Positions 11,100 to 22,145 are shown, numbered from the stretch's first letter. The stretch is 64,000 nt of DNA from Bombyx mori (GCF_030269925.1 NC_085107.1:3100001-3164000), one strand, 5' to 3'. Numbers and translations are program-made. The notes: generated by a model from the letters alone, not told the origin.

Positions 11100-12065
11100 G
11101 GCGTTCAAGGCAGCTCTTCTAAAACTACCTCGAGCTAACGATTTTAAACCCGGAAGACGGACAGACTCGTCCTGCTGACGAAGAAGGAAAGCTCCGCGGA
11201 GTCATCTGAAGGGTACCGCCCCATCCTGTTGCTGGACAAGACGGGTAACGCTCGACCGAGTTGTCGTCGCCCGGGTTCAGGCTTAACCCGCGATACCCTA
11301 CAAGAAACCCCTGGGTGGTGCTAAGCGGGAGCCGAAAACACAATCGGTCTTAGGACCTTGTCCGACTGGCTGGTAACCACCCTCCAAACAAAGTCCGTCG
11401 CCAAATAGCCTAGTTGTGTTCTGGCGTGCGAGTTGGAGAGCCAGTTCTGTTCCTTTCCTCCTCCTTGTTGGGGGCGAGTTTTGGTAATACTTGGAACATG
11501 CAGAGCAAACGTGCTCACAACTTCGTGGGACGTGGGTTGCTGATAGTATAGGGAGACCCAGTGAAACGGAGTCTGCCGCCGCCCGCCGGTCAGTAGGGGA
11601 CCTGAACTCTGGTGTCACTAGACCCAGTGAAACGGAGTCTGCCGCTGCCCGCCGGTCAGTAGGGGACCTGAACTCTGGTGTCACTAGACCCAGTGAAACG
11701 GAGTCTGCCGCTGCCCGCCGGTCAGTAGGGGACCTGAACTCTGGTGTCACTAGACCCAGTGAAACGGAGTCTGCCGCCGCCCGCCAGTCAGTAGGGGACC
11801 TCAACTCTGGTGTCACTAGACCCAGTGAAACGGAGTCTGCCGCCGCCCGCCGGTCAGTAGGGGACCTGAACTCTGGTGTCACTACTAAGCTCCAGCCCGG
11901 GAAGCTGTCCCTCCAACTGGTGTAAAATCCTGTCGCGCAGTCTTCGTGCCGGAGTCGGAGACCAAAGTGGATTCCGGCGATCGTATTTAGGATCGTGGAC
12001 AGGGGGCTCTTCCATGCCTGCGACGGCTTCTCGCGCAACCCCTGGTCGAGTATTACGCCTGCCAT
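11100..12065 (-). mobile_element. Unidentified element, copy B, with expanded 66-bp repeat
   Basis: A minus-strand ORF of 255 codons (11,298-12,065) encodes the WRDSFPGWSLVVTPEF segment, five near-identical 22-residue repeats, then THVPRSCEHVCSACSKYYQ and a C-terminal part with LFGDGLCLEGGYQPVGQGP. The plus strand is also open across the repeats. Next to it, plus-strand sequence at 11,150-11,260 reads roughly DEEGKLRG then GYRPILLLDKTG, like the RT-1 box of an R1-type LINE, so the region is a mosaic. No function is assigned. Confidence 0.4.
11555..11884. repeat. Tandem repeat, five units of 66 bp
   Basis: Units begin GACCCAGTGAAACGGAGTCT at 11,555, 11,621, 11,687, 11,753 and 11,819 and differ by only a few substitutions. 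Because 66 is 22 codons, the array stays open in a frame on each strand. The near-identity implies recent expansion or homogenisation. Confidence 0.95.
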
Positions 12066-12159
12066 TTATCCAGCTATTGATCTTGATCTCGACTCTCGCA
12101 TCCTACTTCTCCAAGGCCTTACTCTCCAACCAAAAAATTAATGAAAGTCCACAAAAGTA

Positions 12160-14362
12160 AAATAGTGTTTGCGACGGATCCCCATTCCACATTTAATGTG
12201 GTATTTGTCAGAGGCTTACATAGCAACCTTGACGCCCTACATCACCGCCTTGAGATGGCGCAGCCTGCCCTGAGACCCAGATACCTCGTACCTCGAATGC
12301 CCCGGCTACGCATTGAAGCACAGCTTCCTGCGTAAATCCGGGGTGTGCATGTTTATCCGAGGGAATGTCTGCAGTCGTCAACTTCGGAGCCTCGAGCAAC
12401 GGTACCTGTCTCTTTTGTGGCTACGCGTGGACTATGGGGGTTGTACCCAAGTCTACATCTGCCTGTACAGGTCCCACAGCAGTAAGTCGGGGTCCTCCTC
12501 TACGATTTTACCTTGTCTTACGGCCTCTCTCAGCTGGTGACACAAGCCACCCGTGTTCCAGAAAATAATGGGCACGAGTCTTCTTTGTTGGATCTTCTGC
12601 TGATAACTCATGCAGCTAGATAGAGTGTGGTTGGTGGTCGACGCTCCGCTAGGAACGTCTGTTCACTGCCTTATCCATGCTGCGATACCACTCTCTCGCC
12701 CTGGTCGTTGATCGAATATCGGGTTTCGAAAAGTTTGGCGGTACAGACCAGCAGATTGGGACGGAATGCGTGACTTATACGCATCCTACCCATGGGGGCT
12801 CTGCTTTTCCTCCAGAGGACGTCTGTGCAGACCAACTTAAAGACGCGATACTTCAGGGAATTGAAATATTCATTCTTTCTTCTGAGATGCCCGTTGGGGA
12901 TCGCAGCAAACCCTGGTATAATAAATCCAGTAGGGATGCTGCATACGCGGCATAAAACGATGCCGGGATCCTGACATTTCGGAAGAGAGGCGGAAATGTA
13001 ACGCCGCGTCTAGGCCTACCTCCTTAAGTACCTCCTAAGGATCTCCAGCTGATTAGTGACCGGTAGTATGTTTTCCGTCATGGTCATTCAATTGGCGATC
13101 TTCTTGTATACCTCACACACAGATGGGCTGAAGCCTTGGTAAGCAAAGGCGAGACTCTCGCCGTGAGCCTTGACATCGCGAAGGCCTTCGACAGGGTCTA
13201 GCATAGGGCACGTCACTAGCTGTTGAAGCTTCCAGCTTACGGAATTCCCGACGGACTCAGCAAGTGAATCGCTAGCTTTTTGGATGGACGGAACACCACA
13301 GTCGTCGTCAACGGTTGCTGCTTCGATACCATGACCATCAACGCCGGCGTACCACAAGATTCGGTGACCACGCCTTTTTATACTGTATATCAATGACACG
13401 CTATCTATTGATGGCATGCATTGCTATGTGGTTGATAGTACAGGAGATGCGCGATATCTCGGCTATCAGTCTCTTTCGAAACGTGGTATAAGAGAGGCGA
13501 TCAAAATTTGTGTCTGAAGTGGAGTACTCTCTGGGGCAGGTCTTCAAGTGGGGTGAACTAAATTCCGTTCAGTTCAACCTATTGAAAACACAGATTTGCG
13601 CGTTCACTGCGAATAAGGACCTTTTTGTCATAGCGCCGTAATTTCAAAGAGTATCCCTGCAGCTTTTCGCGAGCATAGGGATTCTGGGGTCGATGTTTCG
13701 AGCGGTGTTCAGTGTCGGAATCATTAGGAAGGTAAAGCCAAATTGGCCTCTAAAATGTTGGAAGTCCTCAACAAAGCGAAGCGGTATTTCACGCCTGGGC
13801 AAAGACTTGCGTTTTTCAAAGCGCAGGTCCTGTCTCGCATGGAGTACTGCTCCCACAGCTGGGCTGGGGCTCCCAAATACCATTTACTTCCATTTGACTC
13901 CATACAGAAACGCGCTATTCGGATCATCGACAGTCCCGTTCTCGCGGATCGCTTAGAACCTTTAGGTCTACGGAGAAACTTCGGTTCTCTGTGTGATTTA
14001 TAACGTATGTTCCACGGGGAATGCTCTGAAGAATTATTCGAGATGATCCTCTCATCTGCTTTTTACCATCACACCACCCGCCTCGGAGCAGAGTTAATCC
14101 ATATTATCTGGAACCGCTGCGTTCATCGACATTGCGTTTCCAAAGATCTTTTCTGCCACATACCATCTGGCTTTGGAATGAACTCCCCTCCACGGTCCTT
14201 CCCGAGCGCTATGACATGTTCTTCTTTAAAGTGGCTTGCGGAGAGTACTCAATGGTAGACAGCGGCTTGGCTCTGTCCCTGGCATTGCTGACGTCCATGA
14301 GCGACGGTAACAACTTACCATCAGGTGCTCGTCTTCATATAAAGGCGATAAAAAAGTTATTG
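12160..14362 (+). pseudogene. CR1-type retrotransposon, decayed near full-length copy
   Basis: It aligns in order with the minus-strand copy at 18,539-21,570. It starts at an endonuclease start like HSTFNVVFVRGLHSN, then has YHSLALVVDRISGFEKFGG-type sequence, RT pieces around 13,100-13,450, the thumb/C-terminal region AKRYFTPGQRL and EYCSHSWAGAPKY at 13,780-13,890, and a 3' tail with GGCTTGGCTCTGTCCCTGGC ending at GGCGATAAAAAAG. It is broken by many stops and frameshifts. Confidence 0.8.
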
Positions 14363-15014
14363 CAATAAATTCTGAATTCTGACTCCACTGTACTAGTATC
14401 ACTATCGCTATATGTGCTTGCTATAGGTGACATGGGGCATTCAGCATATCGCAACACTGACGCATCGGATTGTCTCGTTACTTATTGGTTTACTAGCCTA
14501 TGCTCCGGGAACGGATATATTCCATGAGGGCTTGCAGTGATTTGTAGCTGTTTCAAGACGCTACTTAAGCTACCATTAATACCTTACAATTTTTTTAGTT
14601 CAGCTGTTACTTTGTAAGAAGATGGAAATAACTAAATAAATAAATAAAGAGCGAAGATAGACTTCAGATGGTCAAAACTACAAACTACAAACACTAAGAT
14701 CAGGAAGCTAATCATTCGTAACATTCGCCAATCAACACAACAAAAATTGAAAATGCAATACAACAACAAAAGCACTGAAATGTTTATATTAAGTTAGTAT
14801 TATGTTTACGTACGGCCACAACAACTAAGCCGAAGTCGTTGACGAAGCCCAAAACTACCCATGGAGGAATTGTTGTTTCACAATCAGAAGTCCTCAGCGA
14901 AGTGAAGAGCTACAACCTTAGTCTCTATGGCTCTCAAACCCATTGTTCACCCAGAGAATGATCATAGAGCCTCCTTAGTCCACTACTGTACGAAAGACTT
15001 ATTCGATGTCTTTA
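14363..15014. other. Intergenic stretch, nothing firmly recognised
   Basis: There is no ORF of note. An AAATAAATAAATAAA run lies at 14,634-14,648. Confidence 0.4.
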
Positions 15015-15252
15015 CTGGTGGTAGGACCTCTTGTGAGTCCGTACGGGTAGGTACCACCACCCTGCCTCTTTCTGCCGTGAAGCAGTAATGCGTTACAATT
15101 TGAAGGGTGGGGCAGCCGTTTTAACTATACTTGAGACCTTAGAACTGATATCTCAAGGTGGGTGGCGCATTTACGTCGTAGATGTCTATGGGCTCCAGTA
15201 ACCACTTAACACCAGGGGGGCTGTGAGCTCGTCCACCCATCTAAAAAAAAAA
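15015..15252 (+). repeat. Bm1 SINE, 5'-truncated
   Basis: It runs from CTGGTGGTAGGACCTCTTGT through GTCTATGGGCTCCAGTAACC to GTCCACCCATCTAAAAAAAA. It is a close relative of the copy at 6,037 and lacks the tRNA-like head. Confidence 0.88.
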
Positions 15253-15329
15253 GTCAGGATAGAAGTAGAAGAGATTAAAAATAACAAAACAACGATGATT
15301 GAATCAGTACCGAATCCTTGAAGTCAAGT

Positions 15330-15659
15330 GGTACACCAGTTCTTAACCACTTTTACACAAATTCAGCTCCATCATCCAAATACGACTACACCGGAAGCTT
15401 GGAACAAGGGTACTGTCATTTTTTTCTTCGAGACAACAGACCGTAATCCTTGCAAGAACTGCAGGAATATTTAACTTCTTAGCCATATTTATAAGCTGTT
15501 CTCGAGGATTTACTTGGCCTCTAAGCTTGACGGATTTCCAGCTTTCGGAGCAGGTTGGGTTTCACAAAAGCTACAATGCGGTAGACCACATCGACATGCT
15601 GATACAGGTTAGTCAGAAGATTAAATACAATCGTCTCGTCTCATGTTTGTGGGCTTCAC
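15330..15659 (+). pseudogene. RTE-type retrotransposon, 5' part of an interrupted copy
   Basis: The plus strand reads FQLSEQVGFHKSYNAVDHID, the RTE box normally close to EQAGFRxGYSTIDHI, followed by KYNRLVSCLWAS. The reading then stops where an A-rich LINE tail begins. The remainder of the copy resumes at 17,868. Confidence 0.65.
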
Positions 15660-17867
15660 GAAAAATAAAAATAAATAAATAAAATAAAATAAAATAAAAT
15701 TCATTTAATTCAGACCCTCTTAAGTCCATAAGTTGAATAATACTTAGAACTATGTTAGTAAAATTAAAATTAAAATTAAAATTAGCAATTAAAACATTTA
15801 AACATTTAATTCATAAATCTGCGCTGCTTTGAGGCACCTGGTATATGGGTATGTATATGAACCCAGTGTCTCAAAACAGCACATTCGGGTTTATTACCTA
15901 TAACCATCAGGATATTATTAGTACTCGCACGAACCCCACGCATCAGTGAGGCCGTTCGTTTGCGGATGATTGATGAAAAATCATCCACGTGAGCATCCGC
16001 AAACATACCCGATGCGCTACAGTACCGCGGGAGCCCCAACAACATCCTGAAAGCATTATTATATTGCACTCGGAGAGCATTGTATGCCCGCCGCGCATAT
16101 CGAACCCACAGGGTACAGGTATATAAGGACTGGCAAAACGCCTTGAACAAGGTTACCTTAACCTGTGCGGTACAACGGTAGAACCTGCGGGCCAGCATAC
16201 TGCAGCGGACAGCCAACGCTCTCCGTTCCCTTTCAATATCTGCATCATCTTTAAGGTGCTCAGTTACAATATGGCCAAGGTATTTGAACTCAGTAACCCT
16301 CTTCAGTGGAGTACCTCCGAGCGTCACTGGTGGCACATAACTCGGTTTTGTCTTTGCTGCCTTAAAGACGAGCAGTTCACTTTTTTTAACATTATAGCGG
16401 AGCCCGTGAGATTCCGCGTACCTCTCACAGATGGACAACAACCGCCGGAGAGCACCGATCGATGGGCTCAACAGCACCATGTCGTCAGCGTAACTGATGC
16501 TGTTCACACAGTGACCATCAATCGAGCAGCCGACACGTGCCTCACCGAGTGCCTCGATCAACTCATTAATATACAGGTTGAAAAGCGCCGGTGAGGTTAA
16601 GCCCCCCTGCCTCACCCCGCATTCCAACCTGTACTCCTCCGAAAGTGTGTTTGACCATCTTACCTGATTGGTCTGATACTCGTACCAATGGGAGAACAAG
16701 TCCACGTAAGGTCCCGGTACGCCCGTCTGCCTCAACTTACCCCACAACAAGTCGTACCTGACTAGGTCGAAAGCCTTCGAAAGATCGAGAAACACTGCAT
16801 AAACAGGCGTATTCTTCTCCGTGTAGTATCCCACCACATGCTTTAGCGACAGGATTGCACACTCGGTAGATAACATCGGTCTAAAACCGAACTGAGCATC
16901 ACTTAATTTAAGATGATCACTCACCTGCCGCTCGAGCACTGCATCGAGTACCTTAGCAGTTATGGTTGCCAGGGAGATCGGCCGATAGTTGTTACGATCC
17001 GATACGTCGCCTGTTTTATTTTTTAAAATCGGGACAACGACCGTTCTCATTAACGCCCCGGGCAGATACGAATGTCTGATACAGAAGGTATATAAGAGCG
17101 CTAGCAATCTAGGTAAATGCGGACCGGCGTGTTGAAAGTGCTCAATGCTGAGGTGGTCATGACCGGGAGACTTACCCTTAGTCATATTCATTATAATTTT
17201 AGTTATTTCCTTCGTTGTTATCCGAGGTGGTACTTGCGAGGGTCGACTCGGGTCCACCACCCCAGCATCAGCACCTCTACTTAACTGACCGGGTGATTGT
17301 ACCCTGAAATGGTTCCTAAACAGATTAGCAATCCTCACAGGCTCACACTCGCCATCAATGCTCACCGGGATACCAGCTTTTGGACTCAATCTCCTTGTTT
17401 GTTTCCAGAAACCTCGGAAGTCTTTTTGTTCGTGTTTTGTGGCAAGAATATTCATTTTTATTTGTTCCTGATGGTTTTGACAAAATTTAAGCTGTTTTTT
17501 GAATATTTTTCTCGATTCCACCATATCCCTATACACAGTTCCTTTCCGAGGTTTCCCGTTCCACACCCAGCAAAGAAAAGTTTGTCTAGCCACCCGGTGA
17601 GCACTGCGGACGTGCTTGTTCCACCCAATCAATGGTCGAATACCCCTATGGGTTATTTCACACTTATTACTAAAATTATCATAACAGTTAATAGAGGCTT
17701 CAGTTAAAACATTAATAATACACATATAAAAATTATTTATAACAGATTGATGATTCACATTAGTACACATTTTATCACAACATTTGTTCAATTCTAGAGG
17801 AAAATCTATTAATTTCAATTTATCATTACAATATTTAAAATACATATCAATTTGACATATCAATCAT
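15660..17867 (-). mobile_element. Jockey/L2-like non-LTR retrotransposon, 5'-truncated
   Basis: The minus-strand insertion ends 3' in an ATTTT-type simple repeat (TAAAA units at 15,663-15,700 on the plus strand) instead of a plain poly-A. Its 5' end lies in the linker between endonuclease and reverse transcriptase. It splits an RTE copy (15,330-15,659 and 17,868-18,435). Confidence 0.75.
15806..17863 (-). CDS. Reverse transcriptase of a 5'-truncated non-LTR retrotransposon
   Basis: An uninterrupted ORF of 685 codons. About 1-180 is the linker normally found after an AP endonuclease, including GFWKQTRRLSPKAG. Then come RT boxes in order: NNYRPISLATITAKVLD, AVFLDLSKAFDLVRYD (first catalytic Asp), LECGVRQGGLTSPALFNLYI, SYADDMVLLSP (catalytic Asp pair) and EFKYLGHIV. 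The C-terminal part has Cys/His residues but no clear zinc knuckle. All RT catalytic residues are intact although the endonuclease is missing, which points to a recent 5'-truncated insertion. The start is nominal. The protein could bind and copy RNA, but the element cannot move alone. Confidence 0.82.
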   Translation of the reverse strand: MICQIDMYFKYCNDKLKLIDFPLELNKCCDKMCTNVNHQSVINNFYMCIINVLTEASINCYDNFSNKCEITHRGIRPLIGWNKHVRSAHRVARQTFLCWVWNGKPRKGTVYRDMVESRKIFKKQLKFCQNHQEQIKMNILATKHEQKDFRGFWKQTRRLSPKAGIPVSIDGECEPVRIANLFRNHFRVQSPGQLSRGADAGVVDPSRPSQVPPRITTKEITKIIMNMTKGKSPGHDHLSIEHFQHAGPHLPRLLALLYTFCIRHSYLPGALMRTVVVPILKNKTGDVSDRNNYRPISLATITAKVLDAVLERQVSDHLKLSDAQFGFRPMLSTECAILSLKHVVGYYTEKNTPVYAVFLDLSKAFDLVRYDLLWGKLRQTGVPGPYVDLFSHWYEYQTNQVRWSNTLSEEYRLECGVRQGGLTSPALFNLYINELIEALGEARVGCSIDGHCVNSISYADDMVLLSPSIGALRRLLSICERYAESHGLRYNVKKSELLVFKAAKTKPSYVPPVTLGGTPLKRVTEFKYLGHIVTEHLKDDADIERERRALAVRCSMLARRFYRCTAQVKVTLFKAFCQSLYTCTLWVRYARRAYNALRVQYNNAFRMLLGLPRYCSASGMFADAHVDDFSSIIRKRTASLMRGVRASTNNILMVIGNKPECAVLRHWVHIHTHIPGASKQRRFMN

Positions 17868-18435
17868 CAAAAAGCTTTCGACTTAGTCGAAACGTGGGCT
17901 TCTCCGGAGAGTCCGAAATCCTTACAGCTTATACAAGTTTATACCGCTACAATTACAAGCCATATCTAAAACCAGCAGACAAACTCGATTGAACTTCGCA
18001 GAGAGGAGCGACTGTGCGTGCTACTTTTCATGATATGTGGCGCTGAAACGTGGACATTGATCGAAGGTCTGGTCCGTAAGTTCAAAGTCGCTCAGCTGTG
18101 GAAAGGTGTATGTTCCGAGTTCCTTTGATGGATTGAATCAGAAATGAGAAGATCCTTCGAAGAACCAAAGTAATCGACATAGTTCTAAAGATTATCAAGC
18201 TGAAGTGGCAATGGGCCGGACACACATGTCGCAGAACTGATGGCCCGTGGAGCAGATGCATTCTGAACTGTGGACCACGTACCTGTAAGCGCAGGGTTGG
18301 GCGTCCTCCTGCTAGTGGACCGATGACTTGTGGTGATATGCGGCAAAATACTGGATACGGAAAGCGGAGGACCGTTCATTGTGGCAGACTATGGCAGAGG
18401 CCTACATCCAACAGTGGCGAGATACAAACTGATTG
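17868..18435 (+). pseudogene. RTE-type retrotransposon, 3' part of the interrupted copy
   Basis: The plus strand resumes with sequence for KAFDLVETWAS and continues through CGAETWTLIEGLVRKFKVAQ, MDRIRNEKI, KLKWQWAGHTCRRTDGPWSR and VGRPPASGPMT-like pieces, the usual RTE C-terminal order. Several frameshifts are present. It continues the fragment that ends at 15,659. Confidence 0.7.
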
Positions 18436-18467
18436 ATGATATCCAAAGACGATTGGGTCTCATATTG

Positions 18468-18538
18468 AAATGTGATGCATGAATTTTACCCATCCTGCCC
18501 ATGGGAGCTATTCTCCTTTTCCTGCAGTGATCCTAAAG
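18468..18538 (+). pseudogene. Older CR1 copy, left piece
   Basis: This reads HEFYPSCPWELFSFSCSDPK, equivalent to the endonuclease-end region REFYASYPWGRFCFSSADPD of the intact-order copy. It stops at the T-run where the minus-strand CR1 begins. The continuation is at 21,571. Confidence 0.65.
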
Positions 18539-18600
18539 TTTTTTTTTTTTTTATTGCCTTTGTAGGCAGACGGGCATACGGCCCACCTGATGGTGAGTGG

Positions 18601-19746
18601 TTACCGTCGCCCATGGACTTCAGCAATGCCAGGGGCAGAGCCAAGCCGCTGCCTACCGCTCAATACTCTCCATAAGCCTCGTTTGAAGAAGGACATGTCA
18701 TAGCGCTCGGGAAACACCGTGGAGGGGAGCTCATTCCATAGCCGGATGGTACGTGGCAAAAAAGACTTCTGGAAACGCACTGTGGATGACCGCAGTGGCT
18801 CCAGGTAGTATGGATGAACTCTACTCCGGTGGCGGGCGGTGCGATGGTAAAAACGAGATGCTGGTATCATCTCGAACAATTCCTCAGAGCACTCCCCATG
18901 GAACATACGGTACAAAATACAGAGGGAACCGAAGTCCCTCCGCAAACCCAGAGGCTCCAAACGATCCGAGAGAATGGGATTATCGACAATCCGAACGGCC
19001 CTCCTCTGTATGGAGTCAAATGGAAGAAGCTGGTATTTGGGAGCCCCGGCCCAGAGATGGGAGCAGTACTCCATGCGAGGCCGGACTTGTGCTTTATAAA
19101 GCAAAAGTCTTTGTCCAGGCGTGAAGTACCGCTTCGCTCTGTTGAGGACTCCCAGCATTTTGGACGCCAACTTGGCTTTGCCTTCCAAATGACTCCGAAA
19201 CTGGACATCGCTCGAAATGTCGACCCCAAGTATCCCGATACTCTCGGAAGGTTGCAGGGATATTCCTTGGAACTGCGGCGCCATGACAAAGGGGTCCTTC
19301 TTCGCAGTGAACGCGCAAACTTGTGTCTTTATCGGGTTGAATTGAACCAAGTTCAATTCACCCCATTCGGAGACTCGCCCCAGAGAGTTCTCCACTTCAG
19401 ACACAAGTTTTGATCGTCTCTCTTGCACCACGCTCCGAGAGAGACTCTGATGGCCTATATATCGCGCATCCCCCGTGCTATCATCTGCATAGCAATGCAT
19501 GCCATCAATAGACAGCATGTCATTGATATACAGGATGAAAAGCGTGGGGGAGAGCACCGAACCTTGTGGAACGCCAGCGTTAATGGTCATGGTATCAGAA
19601 CAGTCACCGTCTACAACGACCGTGATGCTCCGCCCATCCAAAAAGCTAGCGATCCACTTGCAGAGACCCTCGGGGATTCCGTAAGATGGTAACTTCGATA
19701 GAAGTGCCCTATGCCCAGACCCTGTCGAAGGCCTTCGCGATATCAA
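18601..19746 (-). pseudogene. CR1 reverse transcriptase core and C-terminal domain
   Basis: An ORF of 381 codons. It starts in RALLSKLPSYGIPEGLCKWI and holds TINAGVPQGSVLSPTLFILY, HCYADDSTGDARY (catalytic YADD) and LNLVQFNPIKTQVCAF. Then come the thumb-like AKRYFTPGQRLLLYKAQVRP and the WNELPSTVFPERYD tail. The frame is lost between 19,746 and 19,888, where the first catalytic Asp box (SLDIAKAFD-type) should lie, so the enzyme is broken. Confidence 0.8.
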
Positions 19747-19887
19747 GGTTCACAGCAAGAGCCTCGCCCTTGCTCTCCAAGGCTTCAGCCCACCTGTGAG
19801 TAAGGTATACAAGAAGATCGCCAGCTGAGCGACCGTGACGGAAACCGTACTGTCGGTCACTGATCAGCTGGCGATCTTCAAGATACT

Positions 19888-20391
19888 TCAGGAGTTGTGT
19901 ATAATTCGCTCCATCACCTTGGAAAGCAAGGAAGTTATCGCGATAGGCCTGTAGCTCGATGGGTCCGACCGGTCACCCTTCTTGGGGATAGGGTGGACGT
20001 GGGCGGTCTTCCATGAAGACGGAACCCTGTTAGTGCAATAAGAGAGGCGATACAAACGCGTTAGCGCAGGTGTCAGCTCAGGGGCGCACGTTTTCAAAAC
20101 CACGGTGGGGATGCCGTCTGGCACTCGACTTATGGACATCCAGGAGTCGGAGCTCCCGCCTGACTGCACACTGTGTGAAGCAGATATCCGGCAGGGAGCT
20201 ATCACACCGGGGGATGTTCGGTGGTGTGGCACCTCCGTCGTCCACAGTCGAGTTCGAGGCGAAGAGTTTGACCAGAAGGTCAGCCTTCTCTTTCGCACTA
20301 TGGGCCAGATTGTCATCGGACTTGCGCAGTGGTGGGAGACTAGACCTGCAGAAGTTTCCTTCTGCAGCTTTGGCGAGCGACCAAAAAGCAC
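19888..20391 (-). pseudogene. CR1 reverse transcriptase, N-terminal piece
   Basis: After the frameshift the RT continues as VPDGIPTVVLKTCAPELTPA, VPSSWKTAHVHPIPKKGDRS and SSYRPIAITSLLSKVMERII, then stops at 19,888. These are RT boxes 0 to 2 of the CR1 type. Confidence 0.75.
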
Positions 20392-21619
20392 AGCTCCCAG
20401 AGGGATAGCTCTTCAGTCGCTCGCCAATTCTAGCAACGTGCTCCGATTTCGCCCTGGCAATAACCTTCTTGTAGGACCTGGAAGCGGCGTTATATTTCCG
20501 CCTTTCCCCTGAGATGTTAGGATCCCGACGTCTCCTGGCATTATCCCATGCCACGTATGCGGACCGCTTGAGGTGTGCAGCATCCCTGCTGGCATTGTTA
20601 TACCAGGGTCTGCTGCGACCCCCAACGGGCACTTCAGAGGAGGGAATAAACAATTCCATCCCCTGGAGCACCACGTCTTTAAGACGGTCCGCACAGACGT
20701 CAGGATCAGCAGAGGAAAAGCAGAACCGCCCCCATGGGTAGGATGCGTAAAATTCACGCAATCCATCCCAATCTGCTGACATATACCGCCAAACTCTTCG
20801 ATACCTGGTCGTCGTTCGACGATCAGGATGAGAGAGTGGTACGGCAGCACGAATAAGGCAGTGATCAGACGATCCAAGCGGAGCGTCGACCACCACGCTG
20901 TATCCGGCCGGATCTGTGGTCAGCAGAAGGTCCAACAAAGAAGGCTCGTGCCCCTCGATATCTGGGACACGGGTGGGCTGTGTCACCAGCTGGGAGAAGC
21001 CGTAGGCCAAGGCGAAATCGTAGGCAGTCCGACCCGGGAGGTCAATGGTTCTGGACCCCAACCACTCTTGGTGGTGAGCGTTAAAGTCTCCAAGAACCAC
21101 CACCTCCGCAGATGGGTACTGCTCAAGCACGCGGTTAGTCCCCTCTTGCACATGCTCAAACAGAACTGAACCTGCATCACTGCTGTGGGACCTGTACAGG
21201 CACGCGTAGATTCGGCTACGGCCCCCGTGATCTACGCGCAGCCACAAGAGGGACAGGTCCCGTTGTTCGAGGCCCCGAAGACGGCGACAACAGACATCAG
21301 CCCTGACGAATACGCACACCCCGGCTTTACGCAGGAAGTTGTGCTCCAATACGTAGCCGGGGTATTCAAGGTATGAGGTATCATCCGGAGCAGATATCTG
21401 CGTCTCCGTTAAAAAAAGCAGGACAGGCTGCGCCGTCTCAAGGTGGTGGTGTACGGCGTCAAGGTTGCTATGTAGGCCCCTGACATTGCTGAAATCCACA
21501 TTAAATGTGTAATGGGGGACCGCCTGTGAAACCCTTTTCTTTTTTTTTTGCGAAACCCTTTTCTTTTTTTTTGTGCGGACCGACTTAAAGATGTGGTTCA
21601 GGAAATTTAATTGTATCAT
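20078..21619 (-). pseudogene. CR1 endonuclease region and start of RT
   Basis: An ORF of 513 codons. Its core begins near FNVDFSNVRGLHSNLDAVHH (the metal-binding Asn motif). It continues with LTETQI (Glu motif), VVVLGDFNAHHQEW, DLLLTTDP and LGSSDHCLI, the ordered AP-endonuclease motifs ending in the SDH box. After residue 300 comes the linker to RT. The frame is lost near 20,080-20,110, where VRRELRLLDVHKSS shifts to another frame. The first 20-30 codons are low-complexity Lys-rich sequence from a T-rich junction and are not part of the protein. Confidence 0.8.
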
Positions 21620-22145
21620 TCCTTATTATGAGATTTCTGTGAGTGTCACACAACAGATTCCGGTATATTACAACCTGTAGGGATGCTGCATGTTTCAAAT
21701 GATCCGCATGAAATGATAAGAGGAGATGTGGGGATTCTAAGGTCTCTGATAAAAGAAGTTTAACACCTCTTCCAGGGCCCATAAAAGGTAGACAAAATCG
21801 GATTATTTGCCAGAAATAATAAGTGACTAAAGAGCTCCCTTTGGGAGTTTGATTAAATATTGTATTTGATCAATTGTCATCTAAGATTCGTATCACACAG
21901 TTTACGGTCAGGTGGTTGCTTCAACTCCTCTTCCTTACGTCCATAAGTTGAGCGGGTCTGATTGCATCCCGCAGTGGTTTTCAGAATATGCGTTTCGGGA
22001 TTGAGACCTGTGCTAATATGTTAATTTTAATTCGGTTACCGCGCCAACAGGGCTCCATCTTCTTGGAAGACCGCCCATGTTCACATTATTCCCAAGAACA
22101 GTGATTGGTCGGTCACCTCAAGTTACTACCGCGATAATATTCTTC
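21571..22145 (+). pseudogene. Older CR1 copy, right piece
   Basis: The plus strand continues with sequence for CADRLKDVVQEI, equivalent to VCADRLKDVVLQG. It ends with RAPSSWKTAHVHIIPKNSDW and SSYYR at 22,045-22,130, equivalent to VPSSWKTAHVHPIPKKGD. It is heavily decayed and lies across the insertion from 18,468-18,538. Confidence 0.65.

Larger units (their letters stand above)
18539..21570 (-). mobile_element. CR1-type non-LTR retrotransposon, nearly full coding length
   Basis: It is oriented on the minus strand, with a poly-A tail (T-run at 18,539-18,552), a 3' tail GCAGACGGGCATACGGCCCA and about 3 kb of coding DNA. It carries an AP-type endonuclease, reverse transcriptase and C-terminal domain in three frames. 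It is inserted in an older plus-strand copy of the same family (18,468-18,538 and 21,571-22,145). Related tails occur at 1,786, 14,270, 38,223, 49,166, 58,205 and 61,146, so it is a major family here. Confidence 0.85.

Noticed and set aside
11491..11925. Plus-strand ORF of 144 codons over the tandem repeat
   Set aside because: It is open only because the repeat unit is 66 bp. The minus-strand frame has recognisable flanking similarity with copy A and is the better candidate.
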